Shown here in pieces: positions 1 to 6,544 of a DNA stretch of 9,032 bases (positions are counted from its first letter, which is position 1; each line of letters starts with the position of its first letter). The stretch comes from Gammaproteobacteria bacterium (lineage in GTDB: Bacteria > Pseudomonadota > Gammaproteobacteria > Comchoanobacterales > Comchoanobacteraceae): assembly GCA_029243665.1 (NCBI GenBank), contig JAQWRO010000020.1, positions 1 through 9,032 on the forward strand. The letters are read 5' to 3'. The notes under the pieces were generated by a model. That model saw nothing but the letters and a program-made list of their open reading frames with translations, was not told the DNA's origin and searched no databases. The translations under genes were made by a program, and so were the position numbers.

Positions 1-140
1 ATGTAATTTTGGTTTGCCCTCAAAAACATAATTGATTGAATAAACTGGATAAAATGATTAATCATATAACTTACTTATTTGCTAAATTTAAAAATTTATA
101 ATATCATATTCTACATAAAATTCCACACAATATTGGTATT
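1..140. other. AT-rich intergenic leader upstream of the permease gene
   Basis: No credible gene lies in this stretch. All three plus-strand frames meet a stop within the first 35 bases, so at most a few C-terminal codons of an upstream gene could be present. The sequence is very AT-rich and holds a likely -10 element for the gene that starts at 141. I see no repeat, RNA gene or operator that I can name. Confidence 0.6.
97..102 (+). promoter_or_regulatory. Putative -10 box (TATAAT) for the AmpG-like permease gene
   Basis: A perfect TATAAT lies 38 bases before the ATG at 141, which would give a leader of about 30 nt. The -35 region at the usual 17-bp spacing (74-79, CTTATT) is a poor match. 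In such AT-rich DNA a TATAAT can occur by chance, so this is only a suggestion. Confidence 0.35.
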
Positions 141-1391
141 ATGTTAAATCAAATTAAATTAAGAGATATCTCAAATAGCATTTCCACTCATTTATGGGCA
201 TTTTTGATTGGCATGAGTTGTGGCATGCCATTTATTTTAACATCATCCACACTGAAAGCATGGATGTCAGAAGCTGGTATATCTATTTATATTATTAGTT
301 TCATGAATCTATTGAACCTAACCTATCTTCTTAAATTTTCATGGGCTCCTATCTTTGATAAATATCATCCTGTTGGCTTCGGTCGTTATAAAAGCTGGAT
401 TATTTATATGCATCTTGCATTAGGCATCACACTTATCATGCTTTCATATTGTGACCCTAACAAACATTTCAAACTATTTACAATCTGTGCAGGAATAACT
501 GCTTTTATGGGTGCAAACGTTACACTATCACTTGATGGATATTGGATAAGATTCATAGATCGCAATAATATACAAGCTTTTGCAGGCATTACAGAGGTCG
601 GCTACAGGTTAGGTAAAATAATTACTGGTGGGGTTGCATTAGTCATTGCAGACTTCTTTAACTGGCATATCCTTTATCAGATATCAGGATTGTTTTTTTT
701 CATACTCGCAGGATTTCTAGTTTTCCTACCTAACATTACTAACAAAAGTGATGATAGTATTGAAAACGAATATAACTACAAGAAACTTATTAGTGTCTGC
801 TGGAAGTCCTTATACAACTATGGCGGCCCTATACTTATTTTGTTCTTAACTACTGTTAAAATCAATGAAGCTTTAGAGCATAGTTTATTACCAGTTTTTA
901 TGCTCAGAGAGTTATCTTTGTCGCTTGCTTCTGTAGGTGTTATTACAAAAGTCATTGGCATTGTTGCAAATATGATTGGGTTAATGATCGCAATTAAATT
1001 CATTAATATTTGGGGATATAAAAAAACTCTCAAACATGCCATACAACTTCATTTATTTAGCACTTTGTTGCTTAGCTTAGTATCTGTGATTAAAGTCAAT
1101 CAAGTTGAAGAAATTATCATTATTTGTCTTTTTGACAATATTGCACGGGGTTTGATTTCGACAACATTACTATCATTTTATGCTGATAAAATAGCAAAAC
1201 GTAAATCTGCCACACAGTTTTCAATCTATGCTTTAGTTACTGGTTGCAGTGGCATTCTTTTCGCACCAATTGGAGGGCTCATTGTCTATTATATTAGCTG
1301 GACTGCACTTTTTGTGTTTAGTGTATTTTCAACCATACCATCTTACATAGCGTTAAGCCGACTTAATGACAACCTAACTGTCAATCATTGA
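141..1391 (+). CDS. AmpG-like major facilitator superfamily permease
   Basis: This is a polytopic inner-membrane permease of 416 residues with about 12 hydrophobic segments and a short hydrophilic centre (about 200-216). It resembles the AmpG branch of the MFS, whose founding member imports anhydro-muropeptides for cell-wall recycling. Matching motifs are the first-helix region ending in a Lys-Ala-Trp-Met (39-42), a motif-A-like loop WAPIFDKY...GR (68-82), LDGY (131-134) where AmpG has its DAY motif, GYRLGK (154-159), and ATQF (357-360) near the C-terminus, followed by FAPIGG (374-379). E. coli AmpG is longer (491 residues), so this is a compact version. AmpG-like paralogues with other substrates are common in intracellular gammaproteobacteria, so the substrate is open. 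The start is the first ATG and puts a short cytoplasmic tail before helix 1; there is no clear Shine-Dalgarno sequence. The gene stands alone on its strand, and its 3' end overlaps the convergent small gene by 7 bp. Confidence 0.75.
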   Translation: MLNQIKLRDISNSISTHLWAFLIGMSCGMPFILTSSTLKAWMSEAGISIYIISFMNLLNLTYLLKFSWAPIFDKYHPVGFGRYKSWIIYMHLALGITLIMLSYCDPNKHFKLFTICAGITAFMGANVTLSLDGYWIRFIDRNNIQAFAGITEVGYRLGKIITGGVALVIADFFNWHILYQISGLFFFILAGFLVFLPNITNKSDDSIENEYNYKKLISVCWKSLYNYGGPILILFLTTVKINEALEHSLLPVFMLRELSLSLASVGVITKVIGIVANMIGLMIAIKFINIWGYKKTLKHAIQLHLFSTLLLSLVSVIKVNQVEEIIIICLFDNIARGLISTTLLSFYADKIAKRKSATQFSIYALVTGCSGILFAPIGGLIVYYISWTALFVFSVFSTIPSYIALSRLNDNLTVNH

Positions 1392-1738
1392 TACAACCGA
1401 CTTTGTAAATCTTTAATTTGTGCTTGTTTATTTTTAATATTTTGCGTCAATATTGCTGCTTTATTATTTAACATCTCTTCTTTATTTACGACACCTGACA
1501 AGTTAGGAAATCTTTTAACAACTTCAGAGGTCCCTAAAGCTTTTTGATAAGCTGAATATTTAACATAACCAGAAACTTTAGTCTTAGGATCATACACATG
1601 AACATAGCTGTCTTCTAAAACTTTTAGTTTTGACGCATCACCGATAATCAGCAGATTTGAATTCTTATCAGGTTTATCCATAACTTCTAATGCAAACGTC
1701 TGGTTCATCAATAAAAATATAAATATAAATTTTTTCAT
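1385..1738 (-). CDS. Small exported SH3-like protein with C-terminal coiled coil
   Basis: A 117-residue protein. Residues 1-16 look like a cleavable Sec signal peptide: two lysines, a hydrophobic core, then TFA before a likely cut at 16/17, so the product is probably periplasmic. Residues 17-68 read like a small bacterial SH3-type beta barrel: VMDKPDKNSN, a hydrophobic run, then GYVKYSAY, which corresponds to the usual GWV-x-x-x-Y end of such domains. Residues 85-117 are Lys/Gln/Asn-rich with heptad-like spacing of Ile/Leu and probably form a helix or short coiled coil. I do not recognise a named family, and the binding partner is unknown; bacterial SH3 domains often bind cell-wall peptides. 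It is the last gene of the mdh-holA unit, 4 nt after the holA stop, with a good ribosome binding site overlapping that stop. Its own stop lies inside the 3' end of the permease gene. Confidence 0.7.
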   Translation of the reverse strand: MKKFIFIFLLMNQTFALEVMDKPDKNSNLLIIGDASKLKVLEDSYVHVYDPKTKVSGYVKYSAYQKALGTSEVVKRFPNLSGVVNKEEMLNNKAAILTQNIKNKQAQIKDLQSRLYQ

Positions 1739-1742
1739 ACAA

Positions 1743-1748
1743 TCACCT
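1743..1748 (-). promoter_or_regulatory. Ribosome binding site (AGGTGA) of the small exported protein
   Basis: AGGTGA sits 4 nt before the ATG at 1738, and its last three bases are the TGA stop codon of holA. The site supports the chosen start and suggests that translation of the small gene is coupled to termination on holA. Confidence 0.65.
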
Positions 1749-2717
1749 ATAATTGATAATGTTTAATGGTAAAGACTGCCGATGGTAAAAGCAATCCATG
1801 AGTTGTTTAAATGAATGTTGGCTTGCACCAAATCTTGCCATCTCAATGTAACTTAAGGTCCAAACCATATCGAGCCATGATGCTAATGAACCACGACTTG
1901 CGATATTTTGTATATTATTCATTTTTTGTGGCCACCAACCAAGTTTTTTCATAATCATATTTGGTTGCATTGATTGACTTAGAAATGCGAACTGAACAAC
2001 TTCATCAACGGTTTGTTTTAATGCAAAATAAAACGGCATATTTGACTCCACATCAAAACCCTTCTTAATTTTACCATTTAATAACCATCCATAAGCTTCG
2101 TCATACACTTTATCACTCAATTGATGCGTACCAGGTGGCACTTCATCAATGACACCACCACCTGGATACTGCAACTCCCATACGGCTGTGATCTGACGTA
2201 ATTCATCAATTCGCCCACCCGTTTGTTGCAATACTGCCTGTGTGACAGAAGCAGTTGGCTTTACTTGAAGTGCTTGACATTGGTTTTTCCACCATATTGA
2301 AGCTTGGTCTATTGAATATGGCCATAATGCATAATGTGCGACCATTGGCTTTGTCCAAAAAGGATTGTTTTTGGCCTTAGGGGTTAATTTTGGACTATAA
2401 ACAATAATTTTATCATTTGCTTGAAGCGATAAATTTTGAATTAACTCAATCAAATCTGCACATAAAGTCCCAGTAATCGTTACCACCAGAACCGGAGACT
2501 CGTTAAATAAATCTTGGCTACGAAAATGATCTTTTACTTGAACAAGTTCATCCTTTTTTTTACAGACCAGCCTTTTAATAATCGTGTTATGTGATGGCAG
2601 TGCTTTTATTAATCTTTGTTCAAGATCGACTCTACCATCACCCTCACCTGATATCCAATAAACTGGACTAATCCATGTGTTAAAAGCCTTGAAGTACTGT
2701 CCAAATGAAACTTGCAT
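1743..2717 (-). CDS. holA: DNA polymerase III delta subunit (clamp loader)
   Basis: Delta is the clamp-loader subunit that opens the beta sliding clamp during chromosome replication. The 324-residue length is close to the usual 330-345. The order of segments fits HolA: an N-terminal strand PVYWISGEGDG (18-28) where the family has PVYLLxGDE, the SQDLFNESPVLVVT stretch (67-80) equal to the LF-S-R-R-L segment, an IIVYSPKLTPKAK strand (104-116) matching the LLI...KLD/S region, WPYSIDQASIWWKN (132-145), QQTGGRIDELRQI (164-176) equal to the EGNLLAAxQEL motif, and a helical C-terminal collar (about 205-320). The sequence is divergent, and delta subunits are generally poorly conserved, so the call rests on the pattern as a whole. 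The gene begins 1 nt after the mdh stop with no visible Shine-Dalgarno sequence, so it is probably translated by coupling to mdh. Confidence 0.8.
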   Translation of the reverse strand: MQVSFGQYFKAFNTWISPVYWISGEGDGRVDLEQRLIKALPSHNTIIKRLVCKKKDELVQVKDHFRSQDLFNESPVLVVTITGTLCADLIELIQNLSLQANDKIIVYSPKLTPKAKNNPFWTKPMVAHYALWPYSIDQASIWWKNQCQALQVKPTASVTQAVLQQTGGRIDELRQITAVWELQYPGGGVIDEVPPGTHQLSDKVYDEAYGWLLNGKIKKGFDVESNMPFYFALKQTVDEVVQFAFLSQSMQPNMIMKKLGWWPQKMNNIQNIASRGSLASWLDMVWTLSYIEMARFGASQHSFKQLMDCFYHRQSLPLNIINYR

Positions 2718-2718
2718 T

Positions 2719-3684
2719 TTACAAAATATTTAACGTCTTTAATTGATTATACTCATCAGCTAGCTCATCAAAACTTAATTGAGCTTGCGCTTTTACGTAT
2801 GAATCTAATTCAATGTCATTAATGATTCTTGCCTCCCCAGAAGAAACCATGCATGGATAAGATGCCATCAGCCCAGCTTGAGCACCATATTCACCATTAG
2901 AATGGATCCCTAAAGAAAAAGGCTGTCCATCTGGATATAAAACTCGTTTCATAGTTTCTAAAGCTGCATTTGCCGCAGAGGCAGCACTTGATGCACCCCT
3001 TGCCGCAATGACTTCAGCACCTCTTTTTTGATTCTTTGGAAGAAAAGTGTCTTTCAACCAAGTTTCATCACATAGCTCTGTCACTTGTTTACCATCAACG
3101 GTTGCGTGGGTATAGTCAGGAAATTGTGTCGCTGAGTGATTACCCCATACAATCATATTTTTAACATTTTCAACTTGAGTATCGACCTTATTTGCAACTT
3201 GAGCCCTGGCCCTTAATTCATCGAGCATCATCATACCATAAAAGTGATTTTTATTTAACTTAGGTGCATAATGCGCAGCAATCAATGCATTGGTATTACA
3301 TGGATTCCCAACAACAAGCACATGTGCATCTGGATTAGCCACCTCATTCAGTGCTTGACCTTGCTCCTTAAAAATTAATGCATTCTTTGATAGCAAGTCT
3401 GATCTTTCCATTCCTTTTTGTCTTGGCATGGCACCGACTAAAAATGCCCAATCAACATCTTTGAAACCAACATGTAATTCATCAGTTATTGTGAGTGATT
3501 CAACACATGAGAAAGCACAATCATCAATTTCCATGGCTAAACCTTCCATACTAGGCATAACAGCTGGCAAATCAATCAGTTTGAGATGGATTTTTTCATT
3601 TTTTTCAGCGAAAAAACTTAAAACTCTAAAGACCAAAGCATACCCAATTTGACCACCTGCACCAGTAATGGCAATAGTTTTCAT
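2719..3684 (-). CDS. mdh: Malate dehydrogenase (NAD-dependent, group 2)
   Basis: This enzyme interconverts malate and oxaloacetate in the TCA cycle, in the cytoplasm. The 321 residues carry the full set of family features: the Rossmann loop TGAGGQIGYAL (7-17), an acidic residue ending strand 2 (D38) that favours NAD over NADP, the mobile-loop substrate arginines in MPRQKGMERSDLL (R88, R94), VGNPCNTN with N130, the LDELRA motif with D155 and R158, and GNHSATQFPD with the catalytic H183. Further on is RGASSAASAANAALE (229-243), typical of the cytosolic-type group rather than the E. coli-type group. LDELRA replaces the common LDHNRA and is preceded by MMM. All catalytic residues are present, so the enzyme should be active. 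It is the first gene of a minus-strand unit with holA and a small exported protein and has a strong ribosome binding site. Confidence 0.95.
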   Translation of the reverse strand: MKTIAITGAGGQIGYALVFRVLSFFAEKNEKIHLKLIDLPAVMPSMEGLAMEIDDCAFSCVESLTITDELHVGFKDVDWAFLVGAMPRQKGMERSDLLSKNALIFKEQGQALNEVANPDAHVLVVGNPCNTNALIAAHYAPKLNKNHFYGMMMLDELRARAQVANKVDTQVENVKNMIVWGNHSATQFPDYTHATVDGKQVTELCDETWLKDTFLPKNQKRGAEVIAARGASSAASAANAALETMKRVLYPDGQPFSLGIHSNGEYGAQAGLMASYPCMVSSGEARIINDIELDSYVKAQAQLSFDELADEYNQLKTLNIL

Positions 3685-3738
3685 ATTAACTCCTAATTTA
3701 TAATCACAAATTTTATAATATGGACTATATTATAATGC
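3685..3738. promoter_or_regulatory. Divergent promoter region between mdh and nudB
   Basis: These 54 bases must hold the start signals of both divergent units. The 8-bp palindrome ATTATAAT (3729-3736) gives a perfect TATAAT on both strands. On the minus strand, TATAAT (3734 to 3729) with TTGGTT at 17-bp spacing (3757 to 3752, inside nudB) would start mdh transcripts near 3722 and give a leader of about 38 nt that includes the AGGAG. On the plus strand a second TATAAT (3714-3719) would start nudB transcripts near 3726, only about 13 nt before its ATG; no good -35 is visible for it. The assignments are by eye only. Confidence 0.45.
3690..3694 (-). promoter_or_regulatory. Ribosome binding site (AGGAG) of mdh
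   Basis: AGGAG lies 5 nt before the ATG at 3684. It is the strongest Shine-Dalgarno match in the window and fixes the mdh start. Confidence 0.8.
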
Positions 3739-4173
3739 ATGAGACAGAAGAAACCAATTGCAATTCAAAAGAAAATACAAGTTGTATTTCTATTCCCTAA
3801 GGAAAAGAAATACCTTCTATTTAAAGTTAATGAAGAGCGCGGTAGCTTTTGGCAGAACATTACAGGCAGTGTTGAAAAAAATGAAACTTTTTATGAAGCT
3901 GCACTACGAGAAATAAATGAAGAAACTGGGTTAATGCCCGATCAATATATATTGCATGATCTTAAAATAGAACATCGTTTTCGAACAAGACATCCCAAGA
4001 TCATTCGTGAAAAGTCATTTGTAGCTACATTTGATCAAAAACCACAGATCATCTTAAGTGATGAGCATCAATCTTGCTGTTGGTTTCATTTCCATGAAAT
4101 GAAATATGCAAATTATGGATATGAAAGTAACTTCAAATCTTTAATTTATGGGATGAGTTATGTCAACTTTTAA
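3739..4173 (+). CDS. nudB: Nudix hydrolase, dihydroneopterin triphosphate pyrophosphatase type
   Basis: NudB removes pyrophosphate from dihydroneopterin triphosphate, an early step in folate synthesis. The 144-residue protein has a perfect Nudix box from G43 to L65: Gly, five residues, Glu49, seven residues, then Arg57-Glu58, ending Glu61-Glu62-Thr-Gly-Leu. The metal-binding glutamates are all present. The flanking FWQNITGSVE (38-46) matches the FWQ-x-VTGSVE of NudB specifically, and the C-terminal stretch from RFRTRH (80-85) through WFHFHE (115-120) to NFKSLIYG follows the NudB pattern (E. coli NudB is about 150 residues). Another Nudix substrate cannot be excluded. The frame is closed by a TAA two codons before the ATG, so no longer start is possible. 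No Shine-Dalgarno sequence precedes it and the leader may be very short. The gene overlaps the downstream transporter gene by 14 bp. Confidence 0.85.
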   Translation: MRQKKPIAIQKKIQVVFLFPKEKKYLLFKVNEERGSFWQNITGSVEKNETFYEAALREINEETGLMPDQYILHDLKIEHRFRTRHPKIIREKSFVATFDQKPQIILSDEHQSCCWFHFHEMKYANYGYESNFKSLIYGMSYVNF

Positions 4174-6544
4174 ACAAAAAAGACAGCAGCTCATATCTCT
4201 CTACAGCAAAAAAATCAATCGATGTGTACTTGGCTTTTATATATTTCTGATTGCTATTTTTGGGTATTGTGCGTCTCATACTCAGTTTGACATCTCTGCT
4301 GATGCTATCGCCCTTAAAAGAGATTTACAATCCTCTGCCTATCAAAAAGCGAACTTATATTTCAATGATGATGAACAAATATTAGTCATCTTTGATGGAA
4401 TTAAACCATTTTCAAAACTACAAACCATTAATGGCATAGTTCATAAACTTGACCAAGTAAATATGGTCTCTTCAGTCTATGCTATTACCAACCTACCATT
4501 GCTTTTTAGCCCAAGATTATACTTGTTTCATTTAATGTTTGATATTCCTACTATTAATTCACCCGGAACTAACATTGAACTTGCACAAAAAGAACTAACA
4601 AATGGCATTTTTTATAAAAATCTTTTTCTAAATAAGAAAAACACTTTAACAAGTATTCTGGTTAATATTCAGCCACCTAGCAAATCCTCCATCAAAAATA
4701 ATCAAATATTTGCAAACCTTAACTATTTAAAAACACAACGAAGGCTTACACCAAAAGAATATGCGCTTTGGAAGAAAACAAAAGAGATCGACAATCAAAA
4801 TAAATTAAAAAGGAATCAATCTCTGCAAAAATTATTATTAAATATCAACAACATTACTGATCAATATGAGAACATGGGGAAAGTTTATATTGTAGGGATG
4901 GCAGCAATCAGTCAAACGATCATTGATTATCTAAAAGCAGACTTGTTTCATTTTGGCATATCAGCTTTTATTTCTATGGCTTTGATACTATATGCCATTT
5001 TTAGACAATTAAATGATGCTGTACTATCTCTTTGCGCAAGTTTAGTCACCGTAACTCTATCCATGGGTATATTTTCATTATTTAAATGGCCATTAACCAT
5101 CGCTAGCGCAAACTATCCACCAATTTTATTTGTCATTAGTTTGACATTTATTATTTATATTGTCTTACGTTTTCAAGAGGTCTCATTAAGAAATAAACGT
5201 TTATCGCAATCAAAAATCATACAAACCACCGTTCGTGAACTTAAAACACCTATTGCATATTCATGTCTAACAACAATGGTTGGTTTTTTATCGCTTACTT
5301 TATGTGATATTCAACCAATCATTGATTTTGGTCTTATGATGTCATTGAGTATCCCTTTAGCATTCATTGTTTGTTTTACGTTATTACCCGCGATAAAATT
5401 TAACCAAAAAAAAGCAGTTCTAAAGGATAGAATTGAGCCAAACTGGCCAAATAAATTTGTTTCAATTACTTCGAATAATAAAAGAACTATTATTTTAACT
5501 GCATTAGCATCTATTTTGTTTTTTGGTTGGGGCACACAATATATTACAGTTGAAAATAGATTTGTGGACTATTTCACTTCAGATACTGATATGGTAAAAA
5601 GCATTAAATTGATTGATAACGAATTAGCTGGTACAAGCACATTAGACATTTTACTTGAATACCCTAGTAAAAACTATTGGATACAAAAGGAAGGTCTTGA
5701 CCAAATTAGACAATTAGATCATTTTTTAACTAAACAACCAGGTGTTCGAAAAGTACTTTCGATTGACACTGTGGTTCAATTACTTGAAGGTGTACATGGA
5801 AGTGTTTTAGGTCCTAAGCTCCTCAAATTATCGCTTAACAGCATCCCTAAAAATGACAAAGCCGTTCTAATGGACCCATATTTGGCAAAGAATGGTGCAT
5901 TAGCAAGAGTGGTTGTTTATTTACCTGATTCAGATACGAAACTTAATCGTGACCAATTAATCACAGATATTGAAACCTACCTAGACCAGCATATGAACCC
6001 AAAAGTCCATCATGACGTAACTGGTTTATATTGGCTTTATAACAATGTATTACAAAGCTTATTAAATGCACAAATAAGTATATTGTTTTGGGTATATACG
6101 ATTATCGGGGTTATCTTGCTAGTATTGTTTAGAGACCCAAGATTAATGCTTTGCGCACTCATACCCAATATTATTCCAATGTGTATGGTTTTTGGCACAC
6201 TTGGGTGGCTATCCATCCCGCTTGATTTTATGACAATGACCATTGCGGGTATTAGTTTGGGTCTCGCTATTGATTTTGCAATACAATTTATTTACAGATT
6301 TAAAAAAGAGTTAGCATCTCACCCATTTAACCAAGCATTATTAATTACCTACAAAAGCATTGGTTACGCGATCATCACAACAACAGTTACATTAATTGTA
6401 GGCTTTTCCGTAATGTTATTTTCACACTTTAAACCACTGGTTTATTTTAGTTTATTAAGTGGTCTCTCGATTGGTGTTGCTTGCATAAGTACTTTAATGC
6501 TCTTACCCATTTTGTTATCAGCAAGTTTTAAAAAGCAAGCTTAA
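4160..6544 (+). CDS. MMPL/RND-family membrane transporter
   Basis: A 794-residue inner-membrane protein with the duplicated RND layout. TM1 is at about 22-38, followed by a large periplasmic loop (about 40-262), TM2-6 (about 265-408), a short cytoplasmic linker, TM7 (about 443-459), a second large loop (about 460-636) and TM8-12 (about 638-788). The second loop opens with NRFVDYFTSDTDM (466-478), like the N-x-x-x-DYF start seen in MMPL proteins. TM10 has the family signature GLAIDFAIQF...RF with Asp705, expected to relay protons. The equivalent TM4 segment (319-338) has Thr329 in place of Asp, so only one half keeps the acidic residue. Relatives move lipids, lipid-linked molecules, hopanoids or siderophores; the cargo here cannot be told. 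The ATG at 4160 lies inside nudB, after GGGATGAG, and implies coupled translation. The 3' end overlaps the convergent receptor gene by 17 bp. Confidence 0.85.
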   Translation: MSTFKQKRQQLISLYSKKINRCVLGFYIFLIAIFGYCASHTQFDISADAIALKRDLQSSAYQKANLYFNDDEQILVIFDGIKPFSKLQTINGIVHKLDQVNMVSSVYAITNLPLLFSPRLYLFHLMFDIPTINSPGTNIELAQKELTNGIFYKNLFLNKKNTLTSILVNIQPPSKSSIKNNQIFANLNYLKTQRRLTPKEYALWKKTKEIDNQNKLKRNQSLQKLLLNINNITDQYENMGKVYIVGMAAISQTIIDYLKADLFHFGISAFISMALILYAIFRQLNDAVLSLCASLVTVTLSMGIFSLFKWPLTIASANYPPILFVISLTFIIYIVLRFQEVSLRNKRLSQSKIIQTTVRELKTPIAYSCLTTMVGFLSLTLCDIQPIIDFGLMMSLSIPLAFIVCFTLLPAIKFNQKKAVLKDRIEPNWPNKFVSITSNNKRTIILTALASILFFGWGTQYITVENRFVDYFTSDTDMVKSIKLIDNELAGTSTLDILLEYPSKNYWIQKEGLDQIRQLDHFLTKQPGVRKVLSIDTVVQLLEGVHGSVLGPKLLKLSLNSIPKNDKAVLMDPYLAKNGALARVVVYLPDSDTKLNRDQLITDIETYLDQHMNPKVHHDVTGLYWLYNNVLQSLLNAQISILFWVYTIIGVILLVLFRDPRLMLCALIPNIIPMCMVFGTLGWLSIPLDFMTMTIAGISLGLAIDFAIQFIYRFKKELASHPFNQALLITYKSIGYAIITTTVTLIVGFSVMLFSHFKPLVYFSLLSGLSIGVACISTLMLLPILLSASFKKQA

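Noticed and set aside
1..35. Possible C-terminal codons of an upstream plus-strand gene, or a minus-strand start ATG at 29-27
   Set aside because: The plus-strand frames end after only a few codons, and the minus-strand ATG has no ribosome binding site and only nine codons in the window. Neither can be supported.
818..1042. A 74-codon minus-strand open frame inside the permease gene
   Set aside because: Antisense of transmembrane codons. Such mirrored open frames are common there, and there is no supporting signal.
1353..1383. Intrinsic terminator for the minus-strand mdh unit
   Set aside because: The two stems are only 5 bp each and no T-run follows, so the definition of an intrinsic terminator is not met.
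2847..2856. Ten-base palindrome CCATGCATGG inside mdh
   Set aside because: Single occurrence within conserved coding sequence, explained by codon choice. There is no second copy spaced like an operator.
3428..3652. A 74-codon plus-strand open frame inside mdh
   Set aside because: It lies antisense to highly conserved malate dehydrogenase codons, and its product shows no recognisable features.
3685..3738. Riboswitch or regulatory RNA in the mdh/nudB spacer
   Set aside because: The spacer is only 54 bp, almost all A and T, with no stable stem. It holds little more than promoter and ribosome binding elements.
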